From Micromonospora olivasterospora (GTDB lineage Bacteria; Actinomycetota; Actinomycetes; Mycobacteriales; Micromonosporaceae), in contig NZ_VLKE01000001.1 in the NCBI RefSeq assembly GCF_007830265.1, positions 1,364,001 through 1,428,000 on the forward strand: a DNA stretch of 64,000 nt, in the 5' to 3' direction. This document shows positions 45,402 through 53,527 of this stretch, one piece after another. The notes beneath the pieces were generated by a model. The model searched no databases and was not told the DNA's origin. It saw nothing but the letters and a program-made list of their open reading frames with translations. Position numbers and translations under genes: made by a program. The first letter of the stretch is position 1; every line of letters begins with the position of its first letter.

Positions 45402-46129
45402 AAGCCAGTTCGCCTTCTGTTTCGGGGCCGAAGGCCGCGGCGAGCAGGGCGCGGGTCCCACACTCGATCACCACGAGCAGCCGTAGCAGCGGGTAGCCGA
45501 ACTCCAGCTTGTCTCCTACGCGTTTGGGGTAGCGCCAGGTGACCCGTTCCTCGTCGGGCACGTGCAGGTGGGTGCCGTCGATGGCCACGGTACGCAGGCC
45601 CCGGTAGAACACGCCGGGCTGGCCGAGCAGACCGACGGCACCGGCCAGGGTCTCGAACAGGCGCCGTAGCGGCGCTACTCCGACCCGGCGGCGAGCGCGT
45701 GACAGTGAGGAGATACTCGGCCGCGTCAGGCACAAGCCGGCCAGGGCCGCGGTCAGCTTCCCCCACGTCGCTCGGTAGGAACAGCGGTCGAGCAGGGCGA
45801 GTGCGAGGACGAAGTACACCACGACCCGAGACGGCAGCAGCCGCAGCCGCTTCTCGCGTGTCCCGGTTTCTTCCAGCACCGCGTCGACCAGGTCGAAGTC
45901 GATGATCTGGGTCAACTCGCCCAGATGTCCGGGCGCGTGCACACCCCCGGCTACCTCGATCGACCGGGTGATGACAGACTTCTCCTGCAACGGGACTCCT
46001 GAGGCATGATCTTCTTGCTCGACACAAGTTGATCTATCAGAAGTCCCGTTCGCGTCTTCAAAGTCCCCCTTGACTCATCCGCCGATCGCCAAACGCAACG
46101 GCGTTGACGTACGTATCCGTGGTTGATCT

Positions 46130-46432
46130 TCACGACGCGACTCTCTTCCTCCACGGCCGCTCCCACTGGGTTTCGATGTACCTCTGGATGGTGACGGCGG
46201 ACACGTTGCCGACCGACGACACGAAGTACGACCGGGACCACAGGGTTGGCAGCCGGCTGCGCAGGTGAGAGAACTCGTCGCGAAGCACCCGCGAGGTGAA
46301 GCCCTTGAACTGGTTCGCGATGTACGACGGCGAAGCGTTCGGGTCGGCCCGGACGAACAGGTGCACGTGGTCCACGAACCTAGTATACGCATGGCACATA
46401 ACTAACAGAGCAGCATCAGGGCAGCGATTCAC
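46130..46432 (-). pseudogene. TnpA (IS200-type Y1 transposase), 5'-truncated
   Basis: This 100-residue fragment carries the HUH motif (DHVHLFVRADP), QFKGFTSRVLRDEF, LPTLWSRSYFVSSVGNVS and the catalytic tyrosine in IQRYIETQWERP. Relatives have about 50-60 more residues before the HUH motif; here only MNRCPDAALLVMCHAYTRF precedes it, so the N-terminus is lost. Its stop overlaps the tnpB GTG (46133) as GTGA, the usual coupling. The element is probably immobile. Confidence 0.8.
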
Positions 46433-46471
46433 CTGCCGCCTGGAGACGGCAGCCCTCTCGCCTCAAATCGG

Positions 46472-46477
46472 TAGGCT
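46472..46477 (+). promoter_or_regulatory. -10 box giving a leaderless start at 46484
   Basis: TAGGCT lies exactly at -12 to -7 from the ATG at 46484. That ATG opens an eleven-codon frame (MTETPTGCRR, stop) whose stop overlaps the ATG of the membrane-protein gene at 46513. Confidence 0.4.
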
Positions 46478-46483
46478 GTCCCG

Positions 46484-46516
46484 ATGACCGAGACTCCGAC
46501 GGGGTGCCGTCGATGA
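46484..46516 (+). CDS. Short upstream open reading frame (10 residues)
   Basis: The frame encodes MTETPTGCRR and ends in TGA overlapping the next ATG as ATGA. With a -10 box placed for leaderless transcription it may be translated and couple initiation at 46513. It could equally be the true N-terminus of the next gene, thrown out of frame by an indel. Confidence 0.35.
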   Translation: MTETPTGCRR

Positions 46517-46908
46517 CCAGCGCGGCGGCGTCCGCCTCGCCGGTGGACGGGGCCCTCGCGACGGCGACGATCGTGCTGTCGCTCGTACTCGCGGTGTGGG
46601 CCCTGGTGGCGGCGGCGCGCAACCGGCCGCCGGACCGGGCGCAGTTCGCCGGCCTGGCCCTGCTGGAGCTGGGCCTGCTCGCGTTGGCGGCGGTGGCGCT
46701 CGCCGCCCTCGGCGGCGGCGAGTCGCCGGGCGAGCCCGGCGCGTTCTTCGGGTACCTGGTGACGCTGGTCTGCCTGCCGCCGCTGGCCTGGGTGCTGGCC
46801 CGGATGGAGCCGACCCGGTGGGGCTCGGCGATCGTCTGCGCGATCTGCCTGGTGGCCCCGGTCGTGGTGGTCCGGCTCCAGCAGACCTGGGAGGCCGTCG
46901 GTGGTTGA
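46513..46908 (+). CDS. Four-helix membrane protein of unknown function
   Basis: This 131-residue hydrophobic protein (MTSAAASASPVDGALATATI) has helices at about 17-38, 48-68, 78-98 and 103-122 and no motif I recognise. It is probably co-transcribed with the following gene, whose GTG overlaps its stop by eight bases. Both genes appear native to the chromosome and lie just outside the nested insertion sequences. The start choice (ATG 46513 rather than GTG 46504) follows the ATGA overlap with the short upstream frame. Confidence 0.6.
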   Translation: MTSAAASASPVDGALATATIVLSLVLAVWALVAAARNRPPDRAQFAGLALLELGLLALAAVALAALGGGESPGEPGAFFGYLVTLVCLPPLAWVLARMEPTRWGSAIVCAICLVAPVVVVRLQQTWEAVGG

Positions 46909-47296
46909 GCCGCGGGCGACGAACCGGGGGCCCGGCCGGCTGTTGATCGCGGTGTACGTCCTCTTCGCCATCGCCGCGACGTCACGGGCCGGGCTGCAGA
47001 TCGCGACGAAGTTCGACGAGGCGCCGGTGGCCTACCTGCTCTCCGCGGTGGCCGCGCTGATCTACATCGTGGCGGCCGTCGGGTTGGCCCGGGCCGGGCA
47101 CGCCGGCCGCCGGCTCGCGCTGGCCTGCTGCACCGTGGAGCTGGTCGGGGTGGTCGCGGTCGGCATCCTCAGCCTGGCCGACAGGGCGCTGTTCCCGGAC
47201 GAGACCGTCTGGTCGGGGTTCGGCAGCGGCTACGGCTACATCCCGCTGGTGCTGCCGGCCCTCGGCCTGTTCTGGCTCAGGCGCACCCGCACCTGA
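46901..47296 (+). CDS. Membrane protein of unknown function
   Basis: This 131-residue protein has an N-terminal basic stretch (MVEPRATNRGPGRLLIAVYV) and four predicted helices (about 14-30, 44-64, 70-92 and 106-126). The polar loop DRALFPDETVWSGFGSGYGY lies before the last helix. I recognise no family. It overlaps the previous membrane-protein gene, so the two may form one complex. It is convergent with the FabG-like gene; the 72-base gap holds only GC-rich sequence. Confidence 0.65.
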   Translation: MVEPRATNRGPGRLLIAVYVLFAIAATSRAGLQIATKFDEAPVAYLLSAVAALIYIVAAVGLARAGHAGRRLALACCTVELVGVVAVGILSLADRALFPDETVWSGFGSGYGYIPLVLPALGLFWLRRTRT

Positions 47297-47368
47297 CCCA
47301 CCCACCCCGTCCCACCCGGGCGATTCGCGCTTCGGACGGGCGGGGCGGCGCCGGTGGCGGTGGTCGGG

Positions 47369-48127
47369 TCAGTCCCTCGGGCCGCCGGCGACGTAGATGA
47401 CCTGGCCGGAGACGAACGACGCGCCCTCGCTCGTCAGGAACGAGACGGTGTGCGCGACGTCCTCCGGGCGGCCGACGCGGCGGACGGGGATCTCCTTCGC
47501 GGAGTGCTCCTGCAGCGCCTCGAAGTCCACCTTCATGCGGGCGGCGGTGGCGGCGGTCATGTCCGTGACGATGAACCCGGGCGCGACCGCGTTGACGGTG
47601 ACCCCGAACGGGCCCAGCTCGATGGCGAGGGTCTTGGTGAAGCCCTGGAGGCCGGCCTTCGCCGCGGAGTAGTTGGCCTGCCCCCGGTTGCCCAGCGCGG
47701 AGGTGCTGGAGAGGTTGACGATGCGGCCCCACTTCCGCTCGACCATGTGCTTCTGCGCGGCCTGGCTGAACAGGAACGCGCCGCGCAGGTGCACGCCCAT
47801 GACCGTGTCCCAGTCGGCGTCGGTCATCTTGAACAGGAGGTTGTCGCGGAGCACCCCAGCGTTGTTGACGAGCACGCCCGGCGCGCCCAGCTCGGCGGCG
47901 ATGCGCTCGACGGCCGCCTCGACCTGGGCCCGGTCGGACACGTCCGCGCCGACCCCGAGCGCCCGGCCGCCGTCCGCGACGATCGCGTCCACCGTGTCCT
48001 TGGTGGCCGCCTCCTCGATGTCCACCACGGCGACGGCCAGGCCGTCGGCGGCCAGCCGGCGGGCGGTGGCCGCCCCGATCCCCCGCGCGGCCCCGGTGAC
48101 GATCGCGACCCGCTGCTCCTCCGCCAT
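47369..48127 (-). CDS. 3-oxoacyl-ACP reductase-like short-chain dehydrogenase
   Basis: This 252-residue classical SDR has the cofactor motif VTGAARGIGAAT, NNAG (VLVNNAGVLRDN), the catalytic serine in NLSSTSALGNRGQ, and Y-x3-K (NYSAAKAGLQGFTK). PG-type APGFIVTDMT follows and it ends FVSGQVIYVAGGPRD, as in FabG proteins. The genomic position, alone rather than in a fatty-acid cluster, leaves the true substrate open. ATG 48127 has GGGAGG upstream, which excludes the longer frame. Confidence 0.9.
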   Translation of the reverse strand: MAEEQRVAIVTGAARGIGAATARRLAADGLAVAVVDIEEAATKDTVDAIVADGGRALGVGADVSDRAQVEAAVERIAAELGAPGVLVNNAGVLRDNLLFKMTDADWDTVMGVHLRGAFLFSQAAQKHMVERKWGRIVNLSSTSALGNRGQANYSAAKAGLQGFTKTLAIELGPFGVTVNAVAPGFIVTDMTAATAARMKVDFEALQEHSAKEIPVRRVGRPEDVAHTVSFLTSEGASFVSGQVIYVAGGPRD

Positions 48128-48218
48128 GCCTACCTCCCGGTAACCTACGACTGGTTCCGGGAGCCTAACCCAACGCCGCACACGCCGGGCACCGCCGATC
48201 GCGGGCCCGGTGGGGCGG

Positions 48219-49871
48219 TCAGAGCGCCTCGCCGCGGCGCAGGCGGATCCAGCGGTAGCCCTGCCCGGCGACCTTCAGCGCGTCCAGCTTGCCCACGTCG
48301 CCGTAGTGGCGGTCGGCGAGCACGTCGATCGGCAGGTCCGCCTCCGGCGCGAGCACGCCGAGGTCGGCCTCGGCGTCGTCGGTGCCGAGGTTGTGCAGGA
48401 ACACCATCGTCCCGGTGGGGCCGTCGGCCCGGTGGGCGAGCACCCCGGGCGGCAACGGCACGTCGATGTGGGTCGTCGAGCCGGAGCCGATCTCCGGCGC
48501 CTCGCGCAGCGTACGGATCATCCGCTCGAACCAGGCCAGCAGCGAGCGCGGGTCGCTGCGCTGGGCGGTCACGTTGACCTTCTCGTACGAGTAGTCGCCC
48601 CTGTCGACCACCGGGCGGACCAGCTTCTCCGGGTCCGCGGTGGAGAAGCCGCCGTTCGGCTGGTACGACCACTGCATCGGGGTACGGATCGCCTGCCGGC
48701 CGGGCAGGGACAGGTCCTCGCCCATCCCGATCTCCTCGCCGTAGCGCAGCACCGGCGTGCCGCGCAGCGAGAACTGCAGCGCGTACGCCAGCTCGATGCG
48801 CCGCCGGTCGTTGCCCAGCATCGGGGCGAGCCGACGCCGGATGCCCCGGTCGTAGATGCGCATGTCCTCGTCGGGGCCGAACTCGGCGTACACCTGGTTG
48901 CGCTGCTCGGTGGTGAGCCGGGACAGGTCGATCTCGTCGTGGTTGCGCAGGAAGGTGGCCCACTGCCCGCCGGCCGGCAGCTTCGGGGTGTCCCGCAGCG
49001 CCTCGATGATCGGCTCCGGGTCGCGTCGGGCCAGGGCCAGCATGAGCCGCCCGTTGAGCATGAAGTCGAAGAGCATGTGCAGCCGGTTGCCCGACCCGGC
49101 GACGTCGCCGAAGAACGCGGGCAACTGGGCGGGCTCGACGTTGGCCTCGGCGAGCAGCACGGCGTCGCCCCGGCGCCACTGGACGTGCTGGCGCAGCTCC
49201 GTCAGGAAGTCGAAGTCCTTCGGCGAGTCCGGGTTGCCCGGCTCGGTCAGCTCGATGATGAACGGCACCGCGTCCATCCGGAACCCGGAGACACCGAGCT
49301 GGAGCCAGAACGAGACGATCTTCTTGACCTCCGCGCGGACCTGCGGGTTCGCGAAGTTGAGGTCCGGCTGGTACCGGTAGAACCGATGGTAGTACCAGGC
49401 CTTGGCGGTCCGGTCGTAGCTCCAGGTCTCCCGCTGCTCGCCCGGGAAGACCATGCCCTGGTGGCGGTCCGCCGGCTCCTGCTTTGACCAGACGAACCAG
49501 TCGCGGTACGGCGAGTCCGGCGAGGAGCGGGCGGACTGGAACCACGGGTGCTCGTCGGAGGTGTGGTTGACCACCAGGTCGATGATCACCCGGATGCCCC
49601 GGTTGCGTGCCTGGTGCAGCAGCTCCGCGAAGTCGCCGAGGGTGCCGAAGCGGGGGTCCACGTTGTAGAAGTCGGTGACGTCGTAGCCGTCGTCACGGTT
49701 GGGCGAAGGGTGGATCGGGTGCAGCCAGAGGCAGGTCACGCCCAGCCGGGCCAGGTAGTCCAGCCGCGCCATCAGACCCCGGAAGTCGCCGACCCCGTCG
49801 CCGTCGGAGTCGGCGTACGTGTCGACGTCGAGGCAGTAGACGACGGCCTCGGAGTACCACCTGTCACCCAT
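48219..49871 (-). CDS. GH13 alpha-amylase-family enzyme (trehalose-synthase-like)
   Basis: This 550-residue glycoside hydrolase starts MGDRWYSEAVVYCLDVDTYA. GH13 regions are visible: DLVVNHTSDEHPWF, GFRMDAVPF (nucleophile Asp), LLAEANVEP (acid/base Glu) and FLRNHDEIDLS (transition-state Asp). The opening and the DGVGDFRGLMARLDYLARLG segment resemble trehalose synthase (GH13_16), which isomerises maltose and trehalose; a related glucosylase is possible. No maltokinase domain is fused. ATG 49871 has GGAGAAGG ten bases away. Confidence 0.85.
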   Translation of the reverse strand: MGDRWYSEAVVYCLDVDTYADSDGDGVGDFRGLMARLDYLARLGVTCLWLHPIHPSPNRDDGYDVTDFYNVDPRFGTLGDFAELLHQARNRGIRVIIDLVVNHTSDEHPWFQSARSSPDSPYRDWFVWSKQEPADRHQGMVFPGEQRETWSYDRTAKAWYYHRFYRYQPDLNFANPQVRAEVKKIVSFWLQLGVSGFRMDAVPFIIELTEPGNPDSPKDFDFLTELRQHVQWRRGDAVLLAEANVEPAQLPAFFGDVAGSGNRLHMLFDFMLNGRLMLALARRDPEPIIEALRDTPKLPAGGQWATFLRNHDEIDLSRLTTEQRNQVYAEFGPDEDMRIYDRGIRRRLAPMLGNDRRRIELAYALQFSLRGTPVLRYGEEIGMGEDLSLPGRQAIRTPMQWSYQPNGGFSTADPEKLVRPVVDRGDYSYEKVNVTAQRSDPRSLLAWFERMIRTLREAPEIGSGSTTHIDVPLPPGVLAHRADGPTGTMVFLHNLGTDDAEADLGVLAPEADLPIDVLADRHYGDVGKLDALKVAGQGYRWIRLRRGEAL

Positions 49872-50001
49872 GCCCCGGTACCTTCTCCGGTTTCCCGTTC
49901 CCCCAAACGCGCTCCCGCCCCGCCGGACGCGGCCGGCCGTGTAACCGCGGGCGACCCGGGTATCACCCTTCGATCCCGGCTGCTCGTGCGGAAGGACGAT
50001 C

Positions 50002-50718
50002 ATGGCCCTCGCCCAGGATGTCGACCCGGCTCAGTTCACCGGCCTGACCGGCTGGGTGGCCGGCGTCATCGACGCGCTGGGCGGTGTCGGGGTGGCCCTG
50101 CTGGTGGCGTTGGAGAGCATCGTCCCGCCGATCCCGAGCGAGATCGTGCTGGCGATGGCCGGCTACCTCGCCGCCGAGGGCCGGTTCAACGTCGTCGCGA
50201 TCGTGCTCGCCGCGACGGTCGGCTCGCTGGCCGGGGCGCTGGTGCTGTACTGGCTCGGCGCGGCGCTCGGCGAGGAGCGGCTGAAGCGGTGGCTGGACCG
50301 GGTCCCGCTGGTCGACCGGGACGACCTGGAGCGGGCCGACCGCTGGTTCGAGCGGCACGGCAGGTGGGCCGTGCTGATCGGCCGGGTGGTGCCGGTGGTC
50401 CGTAGCCTCGTCTCGATCCCCGCCGGGGCGAACCGGATGCCGCTGGGCGAGTTCGTCCTGCTGAGCACCCTGGGCAGCGGCGTGTGGAACGGGCTGATCG
50501 TCGGCGCGGGCTACGCGCTCGGCACCCGCTGGCAGGAGGTGGACCGGTACAGCAGCTGGTTCAACTACGGGATCCTCGCGGCCCTCGCGGCCACGGCCGC
50601 CGCCTGGGTGGCGAAGAAGCTGCGCCGCCGCGCCGCGCGCCGGGGCGCCCGCGCGGGTGGTACGACCCGCGCGGGCGCCGACGGTGAGCAGGGCACCCTT
50701 CTCGACCGGAGGCGTTAG
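50002..50718 (+). CDS. DedA/VTT-domain membrane protein
   Basis: This 238-residue protein of the DedA family is thought to flip undecaprenyl phosphate or phospholipids. Typical motifs are ESIVPPIPSEIVLAMAGYLA, the re-entrant GRVVPVVRSLVSIPAGANRM, and GVWNGLIVGAGYALG, with five or six helices. The C-terminus is a basic, disordered tail (RRRAARRGARAGGTTRAGAD) whose DNA contains a perfect 15-base hairpin. GGAAGG precedes the ATG. Confidence 0.9.
   Translation: MALAQDVDPAQFTGLTGWVAGVIDALGGVGVALLVALESIVPPIPSEIVLAMAGYLAAEGRFNVVAIVLAATVGSLAGALVLYWLGAALGEERLKRWLDRVPLVDRDDLERADRWFERHGRWAVLIGRVVPVVRSLVSIPAGANRMPLGEFVLLSTLGSGVWNGLIVGAGYALGTRWQEVDRYSSWFNYGILAALAATAAAWVAKKLRRRAARRGARAGGTTRAGADGEQGTLLDRRR
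50644..50679 (+). terminator. Hairpin inside the 3' end of the DedA gene
   Basis: GGCGCCCGCGCGGGT (50644-50658) and ACCCGCGCGGGCGCC (50665-50679) form a perfect 15-base stem with a six-base loop, 40 bases before the stop codon. It could be a terminator overlapping coding sequence. Confidence 0.5.
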
Positions 50719-50733
50719 GAAGGGCTCTCCCGC

Positions 50734-52287
50734 TCAGTAGTGGGCGGTGATGGAGGTGAACTCCCAGGTGTTCTGGCTGATGCCGGAGCAGTTGGACACC
50801 ACTCCCCCGCCCGGGCAGGGGCGGTCGCGGTTGACCGACCAGAACGTGAACCGGGACAGGCCGCGGGCCTTCGCCCAGTCGCGGATCTGCGTCCAGGTGG
50901 CCGGCGAGGTCAGCTCCTGCTGGTCGGACAGGCCGTTCATCCCGGAGAGCCCCATGTGCGCGTACGCGGTCGCGTCGGACCAACCGAAGGCGTTCTTCAG
51001 CGCGTTCTTCAGCCCCTCGGCGGCGTTGACCGTGTTCTGGTACATGTTCGCGCCGCCGCCGAAGTCGAACGGCATGATGGTGAAGGTGTCGATGTTCGCG
51101 CCGAGCGCGGCGGCCTGGTTGACCAGCCGGGTGCCGTAGTACGACGGCCCGGTGGTCGTGGTGCCGAACGTGATGATCGTCTTGATGCCCGGGTTGTTCT
51201 GCTTGACGATCTTCAGCGCGCCGAGGATGCGGTCCTGCACCGCCTCGTTCTCGAACTCGTCGCTGTTCTCGATGTCGATGTCGATCGCCTTCAGCCCGTA
51301 CGCGTTGATGACCTGCTGGTACGCCCCGGCGAGGGCGCTGGCCGAGGCGCAGTTCGGGCCGAGCTTGTTGCCGCTCCACCCGCCGAGGGACGGGATGACG
51401 TCGCCGCCGGCCGCCCGGATCGCGGCGATGGTGCTGGCGTGCACGCCGCCGGTGAGCGGGCCGGAGCCGTCCCACGCCGGGGTGCAGCCGCCGCCGGAGA
51501 GGACGAACGCCATGGTGAACCACTCGATCCCGGTCGCACCCATCACCGTGGCGGGCGCGGGCGGGTCGCCCCAGCCCGGGTAGAGGTAGGGCGCGGCGGC
51601 CATGGGCCCGCTGCCGCCGGTGCACCCGGTGGTGGTGGCGGAGACCGGCGCGGACTTCGCCGACTCGCCGGAGGAGTTGTACGCCGTCACGGTGTAGCTG
51701 TGCGCCGAGCAGGTGGCGAGCCCGGAGATCGTCGCCGAGGTGCCGGTGACGGTGGCCCGGACGGTCGTGCCCTCGTACACCCGGTAGCCGGTCACCGTGC
51801 CGCTCACCGCGTTCCAGGCCAGCGAGACCGACGAGTTGGTGGTGCCGGTGACCCGCAGCCCGCCGGGGGTGGCCGGGCCGGACGGGCCCCCGCCGGTGCA
51901 GGAGCCCCCGTTGACCGTGCAGTTCGTCGGGTTGCCGGTGCCGTTGACGTTGAAGCCGAAGGTGGTGCTGGCACCCGGGGCGAGCGTGCCGTTCCAGGAC
52001 TGGTTGACGGCGGTGACGTGCTGGCCGGAGGTGGTCAGCAGGGCGTCCCAGAAGGTGCCGACGGAGCTGCCGGCCGGCAGGTCGAACTGGACGTTCCAGG
52101 AGTTGATGGTGGTCGAGGTGTTGTTGGTGACGGTGAACTTCCCCTCGTACCCGGTCTCCCAGGTCACGGTGCGGGTGAAGGCGGCGGTGGCGGCGGACGC
52201 GGGCGGCGGGGCCGCGACGGTGGCCGCGACCACGGCGGCGGCGAGCGCGGCGGCGAACGTGGCCGCGCGCGGGGGACGGAGTTTCAC
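50734..52287 (-). CDS. Secreted GH18 chitinase with CBM2 and FnIII domains
   Basis: This 517-residue protein has a signal peptide (about 1-32, ending PPPASAATAA), a CBM2 chitin/cellulose-binding domain (about 33-135), a fibronectin type III domain (about 145-230) and a GH18 catalytic domain. The catalytic strand reads GLKAIDIDIENSDEF, keeping the acid Glu of DxxDxDxE but lacking the first Asp. It degrades extracellular chitin. GTG 52287 has CTGGAGG upstream. A second GH18 gene and a GH16 gene follow upstream on the same strand. Confidence 0.9.
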   Translation of the reverse strand: MKLRPPRAATFAAALAAAVVAATVAAPPPASAATAAFTRTVTWETGYEGKFTVTNNTSTTINSWNVQFDLPAGSSVGTFWDALLTTSGQHVTAVNQSWNGTLAPGASTTFGFNVNGTGNPTNCTVNGGSCTGGGPSGPATPGGLRVTGTTNSSVSLAWNAVSGTVTGYRVYEGTTVRATVTGTSATISGLATCSAHSYTVTAYNSSGESAKSAPVSATTTGCTGGSGPMAAAPYLYPGWGDPPAPATVMGATGIEWFTMAFVLSGGGCTPAWDGSGPLTGGVHASTIAAIRAAGGDVIPSLGGWSGNKLGPNCASASALAGAYQQVINAYGLKAIDIDIENSDEFENEAVQDRILGALKIVKQNNPGIKTIITFGTTTTGPSYYGTRLVNQAAALGANIDTFTIMPFDFGGGANMYQNTVNAAEGLKNALKNAFGWSDATAYAHMGLSGMNGLSDQQELTSPATWTQIRDWAKARGLSRFTFWSVNRDRPCPGGGVVSNCSGISQNTWEFTSITAHY

Positions 52288-52358
52288 GGTGGCCTCCAGG
52301 GACCGGCGGTGGGGGGTCCGCCCGGCTGGGCGGGGCTGGCCCGGGCCGCGTGGCCGGG

Positions 52359-53318
52359 TCAGGGCAGGGTGGCGAGGTGCGGCCTGACGGTGCGCGCGAA
52401 GCTGTTGCCGTTGCTGACGTCCCAGTTCACGGACCAGGTCATCGCGCCCCGCAGGCTCGGGTACGTGCGCGGCGGCCGGAAGCTGCCGCAGTTGGTGCCC
52501 TTGGCGAGGCAGTCGAGGGCGGCGTTGACCACGCTGGGCGCGACGACCCCGCCGCCGGCCGCGCCGGGGCCCGCGGGCAGGCCGAGCCCGACCTGGTCGG
52601 GGCGCAGGCCGGACTCCAGTTGGATGCAGGCGAGCGCGACGATGAAGTTCACCGTCCCCTGGCTGTACGCGGCGTTGTTGTCGCAGCCGAGCATCGCGCC
52701 GGAGTTGTAGAACTGGGTGTTGACCACGGTGAGGATGTCCCGGATGTCCAGCGCCAGCCTGAAGTAGCTGGTGGCCGGGTTCTGCATGTCCGGGTTGACG
52801 AAGTTGTGCCAGTACCCGGTGAGCAGGTGTCTCGGCAGGCCGCCGGTGGGCGGCGGGGTCGTCGGCGGTGGGGTGGTGGGCGGTGGGGTGGTCGTCGGCG
52901 GCCCCGTCGTCGGGGTGGGGCCGCCGCCGCAGGGCGCGCCGTTGAGCTGGCAGTTCGCCGGGCTGCCGGAGCCGGCGACGAGGAAGCCGAACGACGCGCT
53001 GGCTCCCGGCGCGAGGGTGCCGTTCCAGGACAGGTTGACGGCGGTGACCCGCTGGCCGGACGTGGTCAGCCGGGCGTCCCAGAACGAACCCAGCGTGTTG
53101 CCGGCGGGCAGGTCGAAGGTGAGGGTCCAGCCGTTGACGGTGGTCGTCCCGCCGTTGGTGATCGTGTACTTCCCCTCCCAGCCGGTCCCCCAGTCGGAGG
53201 TCTTCACGAAGCTCGCGGTGGCTCCGGCGGCGTACGCGGGCAACGCCACCCAGGCCGCTCCGACGGTCGCGGCCAGCACCGCGACCAGGGCCAGGACGAG
53301 GGATCTGGAACGCTTCAC
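52359..53318 (-). CDS. CBM2-GH18 chitinase with deleted catalytic core
   Basis: This 319-residue protein has a signal peptide (about 1-31, ending PAYAAGATA), a CBM2 domain (about 32-130), a PTTTPPPTTPPPT linker and the start of a GH18 barrel (HLLTGYWHNFVNP). It then jumps straight to DMQNPATSYFRLALDIRDIL, which in relatives lies well after the catalytic DGVDIDLE strand. The roughly 130-150 missing residues include all catalytic acids; the frame is kept. It could only be a chitin-binding protein now. GTG 53318 has GGAGG upstream. Confidence 0.8.
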   Translation of the reverse strand: MKRSRSLVLALVAVLAATVGAAWVALPAYAAGATASFVKTSDWGTGWEGKYTITNGGTTTVNGWTLTFDLPAGNTLGSFWDARLTTSGQRVTAVNLSWNGTLAPGASASFGFLVAGSGSPANCQLNGAPCGGGPTPTTGPPTTTPPPTTPPPTTPPPTGGLPRHLLTGYWHNFVNPDMQNPATSYFRLALDIRDILTVVNTQFYNSGAMLGCDNNAAYSQGTVNFIVALACIQLESGLRPDQVGLGLPAGPGAAGGGVVAPSVVNAALDCLAKGTNCGSFRPPRTYPSLRGAMTWSVNWDVSNGNSFARTVRPHLATLP

Positions 53319-53405
53319 GCAGGCCTCCACCCGGACTGGGCATTCACGGCCGCCGACTCTTGCATCAATTATTAAGACTGTTAACTGTTTCTGTCCACGA
53401 AAAAA

Positions 53406-53482
53406 TCCGCGATCTTGCACTTTGCGCCCGCGGCATGGGCGATCTGCCCCGATTGCCGGGGCAGTAAGTGCAAGATCGCGGA
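53406..53482. repeat. Palindromic intergenic element B
   Basis: TCCGCGATCTTGCACTT (53406-53422) is perfectly mirrored at 53466-53482, and an inner hairpin CTGCCCCG/CGGGGCAG (53444-53451 and 53457-53464) lies between. The 77-base element would fold as a long stem with an inner arm. It sits between a chitinase start and the GH16 stop. The AT-rich bases at about 53362-53405 may hold the chitinase promoter. Confidence 0.7.
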
Positions 53483-53527
53483 GGCGAAGGGGTGGGCCGG
53501 GGCCGGGGAGCTCCCCGGCCCGAGGGG

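Larger units (their letters stand above)
43613..45990 (-). pseudogene. IS4-family transposase split by an IS5 insertion
   Basis: The N-terminal part (45990 to 45402) has the Nterm_IS4 domain (RLLPSRVVVYFVLALALLDR) and the first DDE aspartate in VAIDGTHLHVPD. It stops four codons after FGPETEG because of the insertion. The C-terminal part (44431 to 43613) has the second Asp in LLADAGFDAAEF and the glutamate motif ERWQAETTYFSIK. Joining across the TAA duplication restores the frame (ELAYARRLL). Before interruption it was intact at about 465 residues. Confidence 0.9.
43599..46106 (-). mobile_element. IS4-family insertion sequence (itself interrupted)
   Basis: The ends are inverted repeats: CAACACCGTTGCGTTTAGCG at 43599 and, on the other strand from 46106, CAACGCCGTTGCGTTTGGCG (two mismatches in 20). 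Both sides are flanked by the same ten bases, ACGTACGTAT (43589-43598 and 46107-46116), a target duplication of the size IS4 elements make. Without the nested IS5 element the IS would be about 1535 bp. It landed inside the tnpB coding start. Confidence 0.9.
42653..46432 (-). mobile_element. Degraded IS200/IS605-type element (tnpA-tnpB), host of nested insertions
   Basis: The element contains a 5'-truncated tnpA (46130-46432) overlapping tnpB by four bases. tnpB is split by an IS4-family insertion after about eleven codons and continues at 43598-42775. Exact ends are not defined; the left limit is set at the hairpin pair and the right limit at the tnpA remnant. Removing the IS4 insertion and one copy of its 10-bp target repeat restores a single tnpB frame beginning VKINHGYVRRLAPTAEQAAA. 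Confidence 0.8.
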
